From: Neelides folsomi
Taxonomy: Eukaryota; Arthropoda; Collembola; Neelipleona; Neelidae
NCBI GenBank assembly: GCA_034687125.1
Contig: JAQGBZ010000489.1
Location: 1-40,994, forward strand
Reading direction: 5' to 3'
Length of the DNA stretch: 40,994 bases
Notes under the pieces: model-generated
The model's input: the letters and a program-made list of their open reading frames with translations, nothing else
Database searches by the model: none
Told to the model about the DNA's origin: nothing
Shown: piece after piece, positions 1 through 11,209 of the stretch
Position numbering within the stretch: the stretch's first letter is position 1
Layout of the letters: each line of letters opens with the position of its first letter
Position numbers and translations under genes: made by a program

Positions 1-2791
1 GAGAAAATTCAGGTAAAAAATAAAAAAGTTAGGGATGATCAAAAATACTCAGTTAACGCTGGGCCACCCGATACATACATAGATCGATGATCATGAACTA
101 TTCGGGCTTTTATATATTTTTAATCAATTTATTAAAATGCTTATAGCTTCATTTTTCTACTACAACCATTCCATTAAAGTATTTATATGAACAATTTTAA
201 CAATAATTTTTTTAAATATCATGTTTGGATTAAAATAAAGTTCAGTTTTGAAAAATTGGAACTCTATAAATTGTCCTGTCGGAATTGGTCTGTTAGAGCG
301 AATAAAAGAGGATTTATGAAAAGATAAAGCAGAAGCGAGTCATAAAAACCAACTATAAAAACTTTATTCAAAAGAAGAGATGACATATCCGACATTTGGA
401 CAAGTGCACTGGGCATGTGGGAACAATTTCAAAGCTTTTCTCCCTCCATCATAATCATAATAATGGTTACATGTATTATGTATTTAAATATTAGAAAGTC
501 CTTTAACAAACACATCAAGTTTCGGCAATTAATTGGAAGAGAGGAACCGCCTGGATTCGAGTTGATCCAGTTGGATTTATTTAAACTATTCAACTACATC
601 ACGTACAAATCCATGATCCCTTTGCTCATGCCGCCTCTCCGAATGATCTGTTAAAAATGTGTGAATTGTCCATTTGATCATCTGAGGGTGGAATTCTGGT
701 TCATGATGAGGGTCGCAAGGGATGTGAACGAGAGGGAAAAGGTTTATATATCGTATAGCAGCAGGGTTGATCATTCCTGGATCCTTCTATTACAATCATT
801 GACTCGCTTCCTTCCCACACTCGAGAAAAAGAGTCAATTGTAGTTCAGACCTCGTACAGACCTCATCGTCTCCCGACCTCCCAACTCCAACTGCTGCTGC
901 TGTTGTCATAAAGGACTTTTGGGCTCTTCGGACATAAAAGGTATTATTGAAACAGAACTTGAACGGTCATACATAAACTCGCATAAACTCCCTAGATGTA
1001 AATTATGTTTACGAGTTGAGAAGCATTACATTAATTCAGGAATCATCATTCCTCATTTCCTACACTCCCTCATTGACTACAAATTGTCAAATTTACTCGG
1101 GCTTTTATTGCTCGAAAATAATTAAATAGAATTCTCAAATTATCCCTATTTTCCAGAATACAATACTCTCGAGATGCGAAAGTAATACCTTCATACTAAT
1201 ATATTTAAGCAATAAATTATGTACACTCATAGTGTCTACAATAGAGAAATAATTAACTATAGACTATACTACATAACATATTACACTTTTTGTACTATGT
1301 ACTCTACATGTTGCATCTTCTCGTGATACATTACTCGAGTATATTTTAGCTTCAGATCAAATCTTATTAATATTAAAGTCTTTCGTGATGAGTTACTAAA
1401 AACTTAAGTAAATTAACTATACATTAACCAATACATTAACTTTAATATATTTATGAGATTTAAAAGTGTTTTCCAATTATTTCCAAGTATTTTAAGTTTT
1501 GACGCTCATTCGCTTTATGGTTTTTAAGAAGGGTAAACAACTTGTTGATTATGATAATTACCCTCCTAACTTTAAGTGAACAATGATGGTTACATAAGTA
1601 AAGGAGTGCATCACACATCCTTATTATTCAGTTGAAATTGTGTTTTCAATCTCCAGTCGAAGGTTTAAAGTCAAGCTTAAAGTACTCACGGTGTTACTAA
1701 TATTACACCATAAACCATTACTTAATAAAAGTAAACATTATATAAAGTCGATACAAAAGCATTGCAAAGTATTTTCCAATGAGCAACTGTTCGAATAAAA
1801 GTTCACAACTCACTAAGACCAATTTAAAAATTCATTTTGCCAATTGAAGTTTATTCAGTTGATGGGGAAAGGGGTTTGAAATAAATTTAAAATTGCATCT
1901 GTCTCGTTTGAATTTAATCAAAAGAAACGTTGATCAGGTCTTTGGTCCGTCTGTTGAGCCGGTAAGTTGTGGAAAAAGTAGCTGCTTTTTAATTTGTACA
2001 AGTAAAGTCGGATTCAATTTTTTACACCAAAGTAGGCGCGTCGGGTAAAGGTTACTTGTAAATTCATACAATCTAATCGCATTTCCTTCCTCCTATAATG
2101 AATAATTTTCTGGTAAAATCCTCGCATGGGAATTAGCCTTGATAAGGAAGGAGAAGTATGCGTGATTCCATAAAAAGTGAAAAACAACAATGATGATGAG
2201 AAATCCACTTTATTACTCATTTCATCCGCTTTGGTATTTTCATTAAGCCCCTTTCAAACAACGTCAAAATAAAAAAATAATTTGAATATTTTTTGAAAGG
2301 TAAATCATTAAGTATTTATAAGGATAGGTACTGGAAAAGAATCCTCCCAAAACAAGAGGTGTATTATACTAATGTACTTATCCTTACTTAGGGTTAGGTA
2401 CCCTTAGTTAGTATATCCCATTAACATACACCTGTAAATAGTAAATAAATACTGATATACCTGTAGATTATAAAAACATTACTGCATAAGATTCTCTTAA
2501 CTATTTTTTATAGTTACATCAAAGATATTCACGCTGATTAATGAATTCGTCATCCTTATCTATATAAGACAAGATTCGCTTATCTCACACTTAAACCCTT
2601 CTTTGGGTATTACTTAACCTTATAAACCCGAAAAAAGATAAAGGTAATGAATGAATTACATAGGAGATATCCAAGATAGGAACTTTGAGCACAAGAGATA
2701 CAATGTATATAAAAAGGTATAGGAAAGTAAAAGAACTTTTGATAGGATTCATAGGATAACAATTGATTGAGAGTCTCTGCTTGTTTTGTAG
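1..2791. other. Intergenic region with no recognised gene
   Basis: About 2.8 kb upstream of the aquaporin. Open frames here are short (the longest is 79 codons at 415-654), low in complexity, and do not chain into an exon series with good splice sites. I recognise no protein family in them. A short CTG run lies near 890-905. The 3' end (about 2550-2790) probably contains the aquaporin promoter and leader. I see no repeat family, RNA gene or mobile element. Confidence 0.6.
2706..2715 (+). promoter_or_regulatory. Candidate TATA box for the aquaporin gene
   Basis: TATATAAAAA lies about 77-86 bp upstream of the aquaporin ATG, a spacing that would allow a leader of roughly 50 nt. In an AT-rich genome this motif is common by chance. 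The leader also ends in a good splice acceptor (TTGTTTTGTAG) right before the ATG, so the real promoter may lie further upstream of a 5' UTR intron. Confidence 0.3.
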
Positions 2792-4396
2792 ATGGGATTT
2801 GATTTCAGTGAGATGTCAGGCCTCAAAGAGTTAATGCGGGATCGGAACGTGTGGAAAGCCCTTTTGGCCGAATTCCTCGGGACACTCGTCCTTGTCCTCA
2901 TCGGCTGCGGTTCCTGCATTGACCTCTCGGAAGGAGCTTCACCACCGAATCATGTTTTGATCGCCCTCGCCTTCGGCATCACCGTCGCCACCATGGCCCA
3001 GGTGAGACTATCCTCATTATCTCGTCCTTCATCTCCAAGCCCCCCTCATAATGATTCTGGCAACTTTAATAACTCTTGAAGTTCCTCCGTCGCTCCTTCA
3101 CTCCTTTTCAAAGTCAAGGGCGAACAAAGTGTCTCTTATGAACTTGAACTTGCCACAGGCTCTTATAAGCAAAATTATTAATTCGAGATAGTAAAAGTTC
3201 AAAATAAAGTTATATAACGTTTTTTGCCCATTAAACTCATACCTATTGCAATATGTAAATACTTATAATCCTATATTTCATATTCTTATTGTGAGCCTCT
3301 CGTCAGATCTTTTAAAAACACGTGGATGAGATAGGGCTGGGTCCAAATCGAGTTGTTTATCTATCCGAACGTCTCAGGTTGAAACTCACGATCCATGTGG
3401 GGGGATTTTTTGTCCGTAGGCGATTGGGCACGTGAGCGGGTGCCACATCAACCCAGGAGTGACCGTCGGCCTCCTCGTCGCTGCCAAAATCAAGCCGTTG
3501 AAGGCAGCCCTTTACGTTGTGTTTCAATGTGTTGGGGCCATCGCCGGAGCTGCCATTCTCAAGGTCCGAATGCCAAATAAATTGATGAAAAGGCTGAGGA
3601 GTCAAAAGGGCTAATAATTCAACTCTTTTGTCAGGAACCGTTGTTAATGGTTTGGGAGTTAAACCAATGTTGAAACTAATTTTTATGTTTCAGGCTCTGC
3701 TCCCGGAGAACATTGCAAAAGTTTCGAATCTTGGGATGACGGTTCCACATAAGGACTTAGCAGCCGCCCAGGCATTCGGCATTGAATTCCTCATCACACT
3801 CGTTCTGGTTCTCGTTGTCTTTGGCGTTTGTGACGACAAAAGAGGGGATTTAAAAGGATCGGCCCCATTGGCAATTGGGCTTTCGATTACAGCTTGTCAT
3901 CTTGCAGCCGTATGTTTAATATCATAAAACATTCTTTTAATTGGCTTTAATAATTAAACATAATAGTTAGAAAGCTCTTCAGTGAGAAATGCTTAATTTC
4001 TAAATTGTATTGGATTTTAGATTATAATTTATGATTAAAATGTAGGTATTTGGTTTTTTAAGATTAAATTGACTGGATCAAGCATGAATCCAGCCAGGAC
4101 ATTTGGACCAGCTGTCATTACAGGAATTTGGACAGAACATTGGGTGAGGGACCAATTGGTTGAACCTGGAATGTTTGTGGGTTCTTAAAAAGGAATGAAC
4201 TTTGGGGAATTAAAGAATGATGAATGATTGGGGTGTGTAGGTGTATTGGATGGGACCGTGTGTTGGAGGTGCCGTTGCAGGACTTCTTTACCATCATGCC
4301 TTCAGAGCTGAAAAACTTTTGAAACCGGAACCAAGGGAGGATTACACTTATGAAGCCTGCGGAAAGGAAGAACCCGGAACCAAAGAGGTCCCATGA
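2792..4396 (+). CDS. Aquaporin, water-selective Prip/Drip/AQP4-like channel
   Basis: Six-TM major intrinsic protein that moves water across membranes. Exons: 2792-3001, 3420-3563, 3694-3909, 4063-4143, 4241-4396. All junctions are phase 0, giving 268 aa. TM1 carries [17 protein letters not shown] (residues 27-43). Loop B reads [11 protein letters not shown] (about residue 77), so the first NPA box is NPG. Loop E reads [14 protein letters not shown] (about residues 195-208) with a normal NPA-R. The selectivity-filter set looks like that of water channels: Phe in ALAFG of TM2, His in TACH of TM5, and Arg after NPA. The position next to NPA that is Cys in AQP1 is Ser. TAG precedes the ATG in frame, so translation starts here unless an upstream exon is spliced in. 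The tail is acidic/polar (from about residue 238) and may have an alternative last exon at 4933. A decayed paralogue lies 0.9 kb downstream. Confidence 0.93.
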
Positions 4397-4932
4397 TCAA
4401 ATTCTTCTGCATGTCTCACTTTAAGGTTCAAAAAGTTAATTTTTATTCATGGGTTCTTGATGTTAATTTCATTAAACACACCCTATATCTATCTAGCAAA
4501 CATATTTAAGCATACGAATGAAAGCTACACAATTTGATGTCATAATTTTAATTTAATTCTTATATCTTAAATCATTCGGATGTCAATTAACAATTTTTCA
4601 TCTTTAATAATAAACTATAAGAATAAGCATTTAAGCATTTTATTAAAAAAAACTGACTAAATATTTCTTTACATGTTATATGGTATCGTTATTGTACTCT
4701 ATAATACAATACATGTAGTATTATTGATAGCATACCTTTGTTTTGAAGATATTGAGTGTGTTTAAAATGAAATCTTTGGAGAAACTAACTGAATTAACTT
4801 TTTAACACCATAATAGAACACAAATTATAATACAACACTAATAATGTAACTAACTTTTAACTCATTTGCATGGCTTAATGTTTGTGACATGATCACTTAA
4901 ACGAACAAAATTGATTAAAATTTTATTTTCAG

Positions 4933-4950
4933 GAGGAAGCAGCAGTTTAA
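4933..4950 (+). CDS. Possible alternative last coding exon of the aquaporin
   Basis: The last aquaporin exon can either read on into GTC-CCA-TGA (ending KEVP) or splice at GAG|gtccca (after 4387). Downstream, TTTTATTTTCAG is a strong acceptor followed by GAG GAA GCA GCA GTT TAA in the matching phase, which would end the protein in EEEAAV. The same gtcc-type donor is used by exon 2 (AAG|gtccga), which makes this junction credible. Only transcripts can tell which tail is used, or whether both are. Confidence 0.45.
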   Translation, partial: EEAAV

Positions 4951-5088
4951 TTTCAAAAAACCTCACTGACTTTTTTTACTTCAAGAACTAACATGGACAC
5001 TTTACTAAATATTTTAAACCATTTTAACGTTCTTCATGAATATAAATATTATACCTATACAATGTGTATCAATTTCTTTTAAACTACT

Positions 5089-5110
5089 ATATATATATAT
5101 ATATATATAT
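5089..5110. repeat. (AT)n microsatellite
   Basis: An uninterrupted run of about eleven AT dinucleotides lies in the spacer between the intact and the decayed aquaporin. Confidence 0.85.
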
Positions 5111-5312
5111 CTTAATGCTAGATCACGTATTACGATCATTAATGTATTACATAAATATATGACTACACATACATATAACTGCCAATTACAAATAAAGTAT
5201 TTAGATATCAAAACTGATTTTTTATTCAATGCAGAATGCAGTGTAAAATAGTCATGACAAATCCATAAACAATCCGATTAAAATATTTAATAAAAGTTTT
5301 AAGTCTAATTGA

Positions 5313-7293
5313 ATGGGAGCTCAGAATGGTTCCAAAAAACTCAAAAAAGTAATCAAAGACAAAAACTGTAATAAACATTAAGAGAATGTAAAGACTAATT
5401 GTATAATTTTTTTAAAATACTATAGAATAAATATTTTAACTCTTTTCAATCACACACATTTTATGTAATAATGAATGAAAAAATAATTCAATAAGTTTTT
5501 AGGACTATTGTGGTATTTCGGATTTTGATAATACTGCTTGGAAATGTTTTGCTTCAGAGATTGTTGGCGCAGGCTTTCTCGTACTTATTGGTTGTGGCAG
5601 TTGCTCTGCTCATAAAGTAAAATGAAATGACAAAATAAATAAAAGAATACTGTAAATGATAAGTAAGCTATAATATTACAATTAATAAAAATATTAATAA
5701 AATAAATAGACAATTTATGTAATTAATGAAATAAGGTTCTCGGAGTTGGCGAAATTTACATATTTGATTATGTTCCAATCGCATTGGCGTTTGGTCTTGT
5801 ATACTCAATCATGTTTCAGGTATATAGTTATATCGCCATATACGCATAATTTTCAACAATATTTTATTTGTTCATGAACAATTCACAAGAAAAGTCTTTC
5901 ATTTGACCTGATTGACATTATATTTTAATTTCTTAATTATTAGTGACTGTGGCATGTATGATATTAAGGAGAATAATTTCTCAAAGGATGCGTCTATGTC
6001 TTTTGTCAAGTTATTGGAGCTATAAGTGGAGCCGGCTTTCTTTTTGTATTGATGAGATTTGACAATTTAATATTAATAGCTTGTTCAAAATTAATCAGAG
6101 TTGAATTGAAGTAGATAACTTCCAATTAGGCCCTGACACCTCCATTCCTTCAAAATTCAAAGGTGAAAATGAATGGAGTGGCGCTTCCTAGAGGAGAACC
6201 ATATCCGACAATCAATGGGAAATTAATCACAGATGATAATCAATTAAATAAAGCACAAGCCTGTGTAGTTGAATCTCTTATTACCTTCGTCTTGGTTTTG
6301 GTTTTTCTTTCTGCCACGGACAAAAAGCGTTTGAATCCCTACAAAGGGAGCGTCCCTCTGGCTATTGGATTCACCGTTACTGCTTGTCATTTATTTGCCG
6401 TATGATTTCAGTTATTTTAATTCACATATCTAGCCATTTAACAATTCATACTAGGTATAGTAAATCAGTAGTTAATTAATCAAATTATAAGATCTCCAAT
6501 TTAAAATATGCAATTTAAATAAGTCCAAATCAAAAGTTTATAAACTGCAGACTCCTTTCACTTGTGCAAGCATGAATCCAGCATGATCTCTTGGCCCAGG
6601 ATTTTTCGTTTTTGACACAATGAAAAATATGACCAAAGATCATGATGGTTGGTTTTCAACTAATGACACTTCTCCATTGTCTAAAGAATATGTTCTTGTG
6701 GGCTTTCAAGAAGGGAGACAAAGTGTTTGGGTCAACATGTGGGTTAGTTAAATAAATTGCATTAAATATGCATTTGTAATTTATATATCTACTTTAAACC
6801 TAACCATTAAATTAGTGACCAAAAGTTAGTAATATAATTGGTGTGTTTAATTATTATGAATATAGTAGATTTATGTTGTCGGACCTTTTTCTGGAGCCAT
6901 TTTAACAGCATTATTTTACAAATACGTCATTAGCATCAAAGAAGAACACGCTTTGTACAAGACGAACCAATTAATAAAAGAGTCTACAATTAAAAGTATT
7001 GTGGCGGATGTACAACGTGAAGAAGCAGTCGAGGTAGAGTAATAACTTTTTGAAACCTTACATACGACATACGAGTATAATATAATAAAAAGACTATAAC
7101 TCACTTGATCTTTTGATAATATTTGTAGAAAGAACAACCCGAACTTGTTAAAAACATTAAGCATTCACCGTCATATGTTGGAAGTCCTCTGAGCAAACAA
7201 ATTCCAACAATCAATTCTACAAGTGCGAGTTTCATTAAAGACAATGGAGAAACTAAAGTCAAAGTCGTGAGTATAACAAGTGAAACTCCGTGA
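5313..7293 (+). pseudogene. Decayed tandem aquaporin paralogue
   Basis: The exon plan mirrors the upstream aquaporin. Pieces: 5313-5348 (short N-terminus, MGAQNGSKKLKK, inferred), 5503-5616 (TM1, LIGCGSC), about 5737-5819 (TM2, IALAFG), about 5943-6048 (broken loop B/TM3), 6130-6399 (TM4-TM5, TACHLFA), 6551-6742 (loop E), 6869-7033 (TM6) and 7129-7293 (tail). Three lesions stand out. First, the stretch that should encode GCHxNPA is missing: only VTV-like codons survive at 5943 and stops lie just upstream. Second, the frame shifts between 5985 and 5995, before YVFCQVIGAISGAG. Third, TGA at 6584-6586 replaces the arginine codon right after MNPA. The other exons remain open with good splice sites, so decay looks recent, or a shortened product may still be made. 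Loop E is also much longer than in the upstream copy (64-codon exon against 27). Confidence 0.85.
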
Positions 7294-7866
7294 AATAAAG
7301 TGATTTTTATTAACAAATATTATATTGATTTTGTTTTCTGCATCAATAATTTTTTTAAAGTATTAATAAAAGCATACAGTAATAAAATTTGTATTTTAAT
7401 ATTAAACTTTAAATATTTAATATCATGTATATTTATATTGTATACCCAGCATACGTCTTAAATACTATAAAACGTTTAATGATTCTTTAAATTATTCCGG
7501 TTACGAGGCTAGATTATCTGTATGTTAAGGGATAGAAGGGAATAACGAGACTATTATCCAACCAAAATACTATTTCATGAACCCTACTTCTTTCTATTAA
7601 ATCACACCGCCGGAAAGACCGAGACGCTGTGCTGGAAAATTTTAATCAAATTCATTTATTTTTGTCGTTAAAGTTAATCGTTTAACCAACTTTAACTTTT
7701 GAAGCTTTCTCAATGAGTCTTTCTTTCAACAGTCACGTCACACTTTTAATTCAAGTTTCATAGTTTAAAGTTCAGTTGTTAAGTTTAACAGTTTGTTTAT
7801 CCATTATTATTTTTGATTGATAGTTTTTAATTCCATTTTTCTCTAAATAAATCTCGATTAATCAAA
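7294..7866. other. Intergenic region upstream of THOC1
   Basis: About 570 bp, AT-rich, probably containing the THOC1 promoter and 5' UTR. Loosely repeated pyrimidine/AAGTT motifs occur at about 7680-7800. No gene, RNA or element recognised. Confidence 0.6.
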
Positions 7867-10800
7867 ATGCCGAAAAGAACAAGCGAAGCGTCCGAAACGG
7901 AGTCTCCGAGTACGAAAAAGATGACACGGGCAAAAAGGACTTCTGTAGCAAAAGAACCCGTTGTCAAAAAAGTGGGGGTTGTTCAACCATCAAATCTAGT
8001 ATCGAAGAAGCACTCGGCTAATGTCATCGAGGGATATTCAAATGATTTCTTTGTAAAAACGACTATATTATTACCTTAGTTCAACTTTTATATAAATATA
8101 ATTAATATAATGATCATAAATCTAAGCCCTAATTTTTGATTTTCAGGTCGAAATTAATTCTTTGTTGAATGTGCCAAAAGAACAAGTTAGAAATTTTATG
8201 ACTCCCATCAGAGTCATTGTGAAAAAAATCATAGAGTAAATTATATCATTTTTATTAAATTAAATTACTACGATTTTTCTAATTACTATTATTCTTTATT
8301 AATTTTTTTGTTTTGTTTTCCTAAGGGATTTACGTGACGTGAGATCCTGGGCCGACTATTTAATGAGGAAATATCTTTTATCAGAAATTATTCAACTCAA
8401 AGATAGAGCAAAACGCGATTTATTTCTTGACTTGAGTGTTTCATTTGCAAGAGAAGATTTTGTGAGCCCTTCTCTTCCTGTTACACTCCTAACTGATCTT
8501 GTTCAGCTGAGCTCATTAGAAGAATGCGAATCGGTTTTTGAATATATCGAGAAACGCTTACTGATTTGGAAAGAACCATTTTTCCTCAACAGTGGAAAAA
8601 ACGCTGTATTGAGGATGAGCAACGGTAAGTTAATAATTTTCAAGGAATTAGAGTTGACTTTATATCTAATATACTAATCCTTTATAGTTTATCTTTTTGT
8701 AAATTATTAATTTTGAATGGATTTTAGATTTACTTCGTCGATTGTCGAGAGCTCAAAACACAATATTTTGTGGACGGATTTTAATTTTTTTATCCAATTA
8801 CTTCCCATTTTCCGAGCGTTCTGGGTTGAACATCATGTCGGAATTCAACTTGGATAATTACACCGTTTATAAAAGCGGTGACGGATCCGACGACCCAGAA
8901 GATGCGATGAGCACATTTGAGGAAAAGGAGGAACAATTATTCGAAGGAGTCGACATTTCCATTCCTGGTTTGGACAAAATCCTCACGAAAAACAAGGAAG
9001 AGAAAAAGAATCGAATGAAAGTGGATTACAATCTTTACATCAAGTTTTGGTCACTTCAAGATTACTTTAGAAATCCCGTTCAATGCTACAATAAAATTTC
9101 TTGGAAGACATTTACAATGGTATGAATTAGGAATATACTAAATTATTCATTTGCTTAATTTTACTTATCGTTAATTAGATAACTTTCTTTTATTGATAAA
9201 TGCACTTTAAATTCTATCTTAAATCTTAAATTCTACGGTATTTATATAATTTTAGTATGCATCTGATGTATTAGCTGCTTTCACATTCTTCAAAATCGAA
9301 GATCACGATTTTACAAGGGAAATGGAGAAAATGGAAATTGATCCTCGGGACAATATTGCCTCTATGGTTAAACTAGGAAGCGAGGATTTGTACTTTGCAA
9401 AATATCTTACAAATAGAAGACTTTTGGAATTGCAAATGAGCGACGCGAGTTTTCGTCGATATTTCCTTGTTCAACTTTTGGTGATTCTTCAGTATCTTAC
9501 AAGTCCCGTCAAGTTCAAGAGGTTAATTGAATTTATTTCATTTATATTACTGAAAATTTAATTTAATAAAATAAATATTTTTATTTAGTGACAATTATAC
9601 CCTTTCGGAAGAGCAAATTGATTATGTTAAGAAAACGACTGATAAAATTTACGAGCAACTTGCCGAGATTCCTCCTTCTGGAGCGGATTTTGTAAATGCT
9701 ATTCAACATACGTTAAAGGTAAATATATTACAGTATAATTCAAGTTTTTTAAACATCTGTTAATTTTTCTATACTTATATGTACTGATAATTTTATTTTG
9801 ATAATTCAAACCATTTTAGAGGGAGGAATTATGGAATCGATGGAAGAACGATGGATGTCCACAATTTCAAAAACCCACTCCAGCAGTAATTCATATCGGT
9901 TTAGAGAGCGGCGAAAAGAAGCCCGTCGACAGTAGCGGGATTGAAATTGACCAACCGAAACCAAAAAAGAAAGTTAAAAAACCACTTGGAGAAATTTTGA
10001 AAGATGCTAATAAATTTAGTCGTTATCTTATGGGGAAGTAAGTTATATTAAACATTTTACACATAATATTAAATCTAACATTAAGCAATATTGGGCAATG
10101 TTTGTTATTTATTATAATGTAATATATTGTTAAATTATTTCAGTCGTGAGCTCACCAGACTATGGAACATTTGTCCAGACAATTTAAAAGCTTGTCGTGC
10201 AAAAGTTCGTGCTTTTATGCCGCCTGTTGATATTTTCTTTACCGAAGCTATTAAAGAAATTGAATCCGACCCGTCTCCATTTGTCCTTCCCACCGAAGCA
10301 AATAAAAAAGATATCGTACCTAAAAAGTAATTTTTCATTATTTAAACGTACCTAATTCTCGGCAATTTTTTGCTATTTGAAGTATAGTAAAATTAAATAT
10401 TTTATTATCTTTTTTAGATTATTGGGAAATTCTGATTTTGGATGGAGAGCTTTGAGAGTTCTGGCACGTAGGAGTCCATTGTTCTTTCAAATGTTCAGCT
10501 CTTCGCCGATTCATCCCATGCAAGTTTACCTGGAGTATATTTTGAGGAAAATTATGGCAGAAACTCAAGTTTTACGCGAAGAGACTCAAGAAGTATTTGA
10601 TTTCTTAACTATTTTTATCCTTTAATTTAGTACATTTATATAAATGATGTTTAACAAATGTTTGTTTTAGTCGGTCCTGAACCAAAATAATGCAGAGCTG
10701 AAAGGAGGGGAAAGTCCAGAAGTAGGTGAAACGAAGGAAGCGAAGGGAGAGAAATCCGGGGATGAGAAATCAATGAATGGAGAAGAGTCGGAGGATGAGG

Positions 10801-11209
10801 GGAAGAAAGACATTGACATGATCGACGAGGAACTCGAAAAAATCCACGAAGAAGAAAGAGATGAAGGAGAAATGAAGGATGAAAAGCTGAGGAATCTTAA
10901 TCCTGAAGAGGAAAGCAAACTTGGAAAAGGTCTTGGAGACGATTGGAAAAAACTTGGGCTCAAATTAGGCTTTTCAAATGACGAGGTAATTTGCATATTT
11001 CAGAAAATCACCATTCTTACGGATTAATTTATTTTTATTGAAATTTATTTTAGTTGGAATATTTCGCGGAGAATCAGAAAGAACCTGCAATATTTATGCT
11101 CACCATATGGAAGGAACAAGAACAAGATGATGCGAATATTGCGAATCTTATTTATATTATGGAAGGAGTTGGAATGAAACATATTGCAGAGACTGTTTTT
11201 AATTTATAA
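7867..11209 (+). CDS. THOC1: THO complex subunit 1 (THOC1/Hpr1), 11 exons, 802 aa
   Basis: Nuclear THO/TREX subunit that couples transcription to mRNP assembly and export. Exons: 7867-8052, 8147-8235, 8326-8624, 8728-9119, 9256-9521, 9589-9718, 9820-10037, 10144-10326, 10418-10592, 10671-10985, 11054-11209; the chain is in frame throughout. Hallmarks from the THOC1 family: LLRRLSRAQNTIFCGRI, then ERSGLNIMSEFNL, NLYIKFWSLQDYFRNPVQCY, ELTRLWNICPDN and FGWRALRVLARRSPLFFQ. The C-terminus (about residues 720-802) is a death-domain-like fold beginning GDDWKKLGLKLGFSNDE, as in vertebrate THOC1. The first 50 residues are rich in K/R/S/T and look like a nuclear-localisation tail. A highly charged E/K/D stretch (about residues 650-715) precedes the death domain. 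The protein is longer than human THOC1 (657 aa), mostly through these low-complexity parts. Confidence 0.97.

Larger units (their letters stand above)
4397..5312. other. Intergenic spacer between the two aquaporin copies
   Basis: About 0.9 kb of AT-rich sequence. It holds the candidate 18-bp alternative exon at 4933-4950 and an AT-dinucleotide microsatellite near 5089-5110. I see nothing else coding or structured. Confidence 0.6.

Noticed and set aside
415..843. Open frames of 60-79 codons upstream of the aquaporin
   Set aside because: No family resemblance, poly-isoleucine and low-complexity composition, and no supporting splice sites; expected by chance in this sequence.
2014..2220. Minus-strand 68-codon open frame
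   Set aside because: No family, no partner exon, isolated in non-coding sequence.
6584..6586. TGA in the second aquaporin read as selenocysteine or programmed readthrough
   Set aside because: The expected residue is arginine, and CGA-to-TGA is a single CpG transition. Other lesions in the same copy point to decay; no selenocysteine element was identified.
10667..10996. Minus-strand 109-codon serine/phenylalanine-rich frame
   Set aside because: Antisense shadow of the charged THOC1 linker; GA-rich coding sequence read backwards gives S/F/P.
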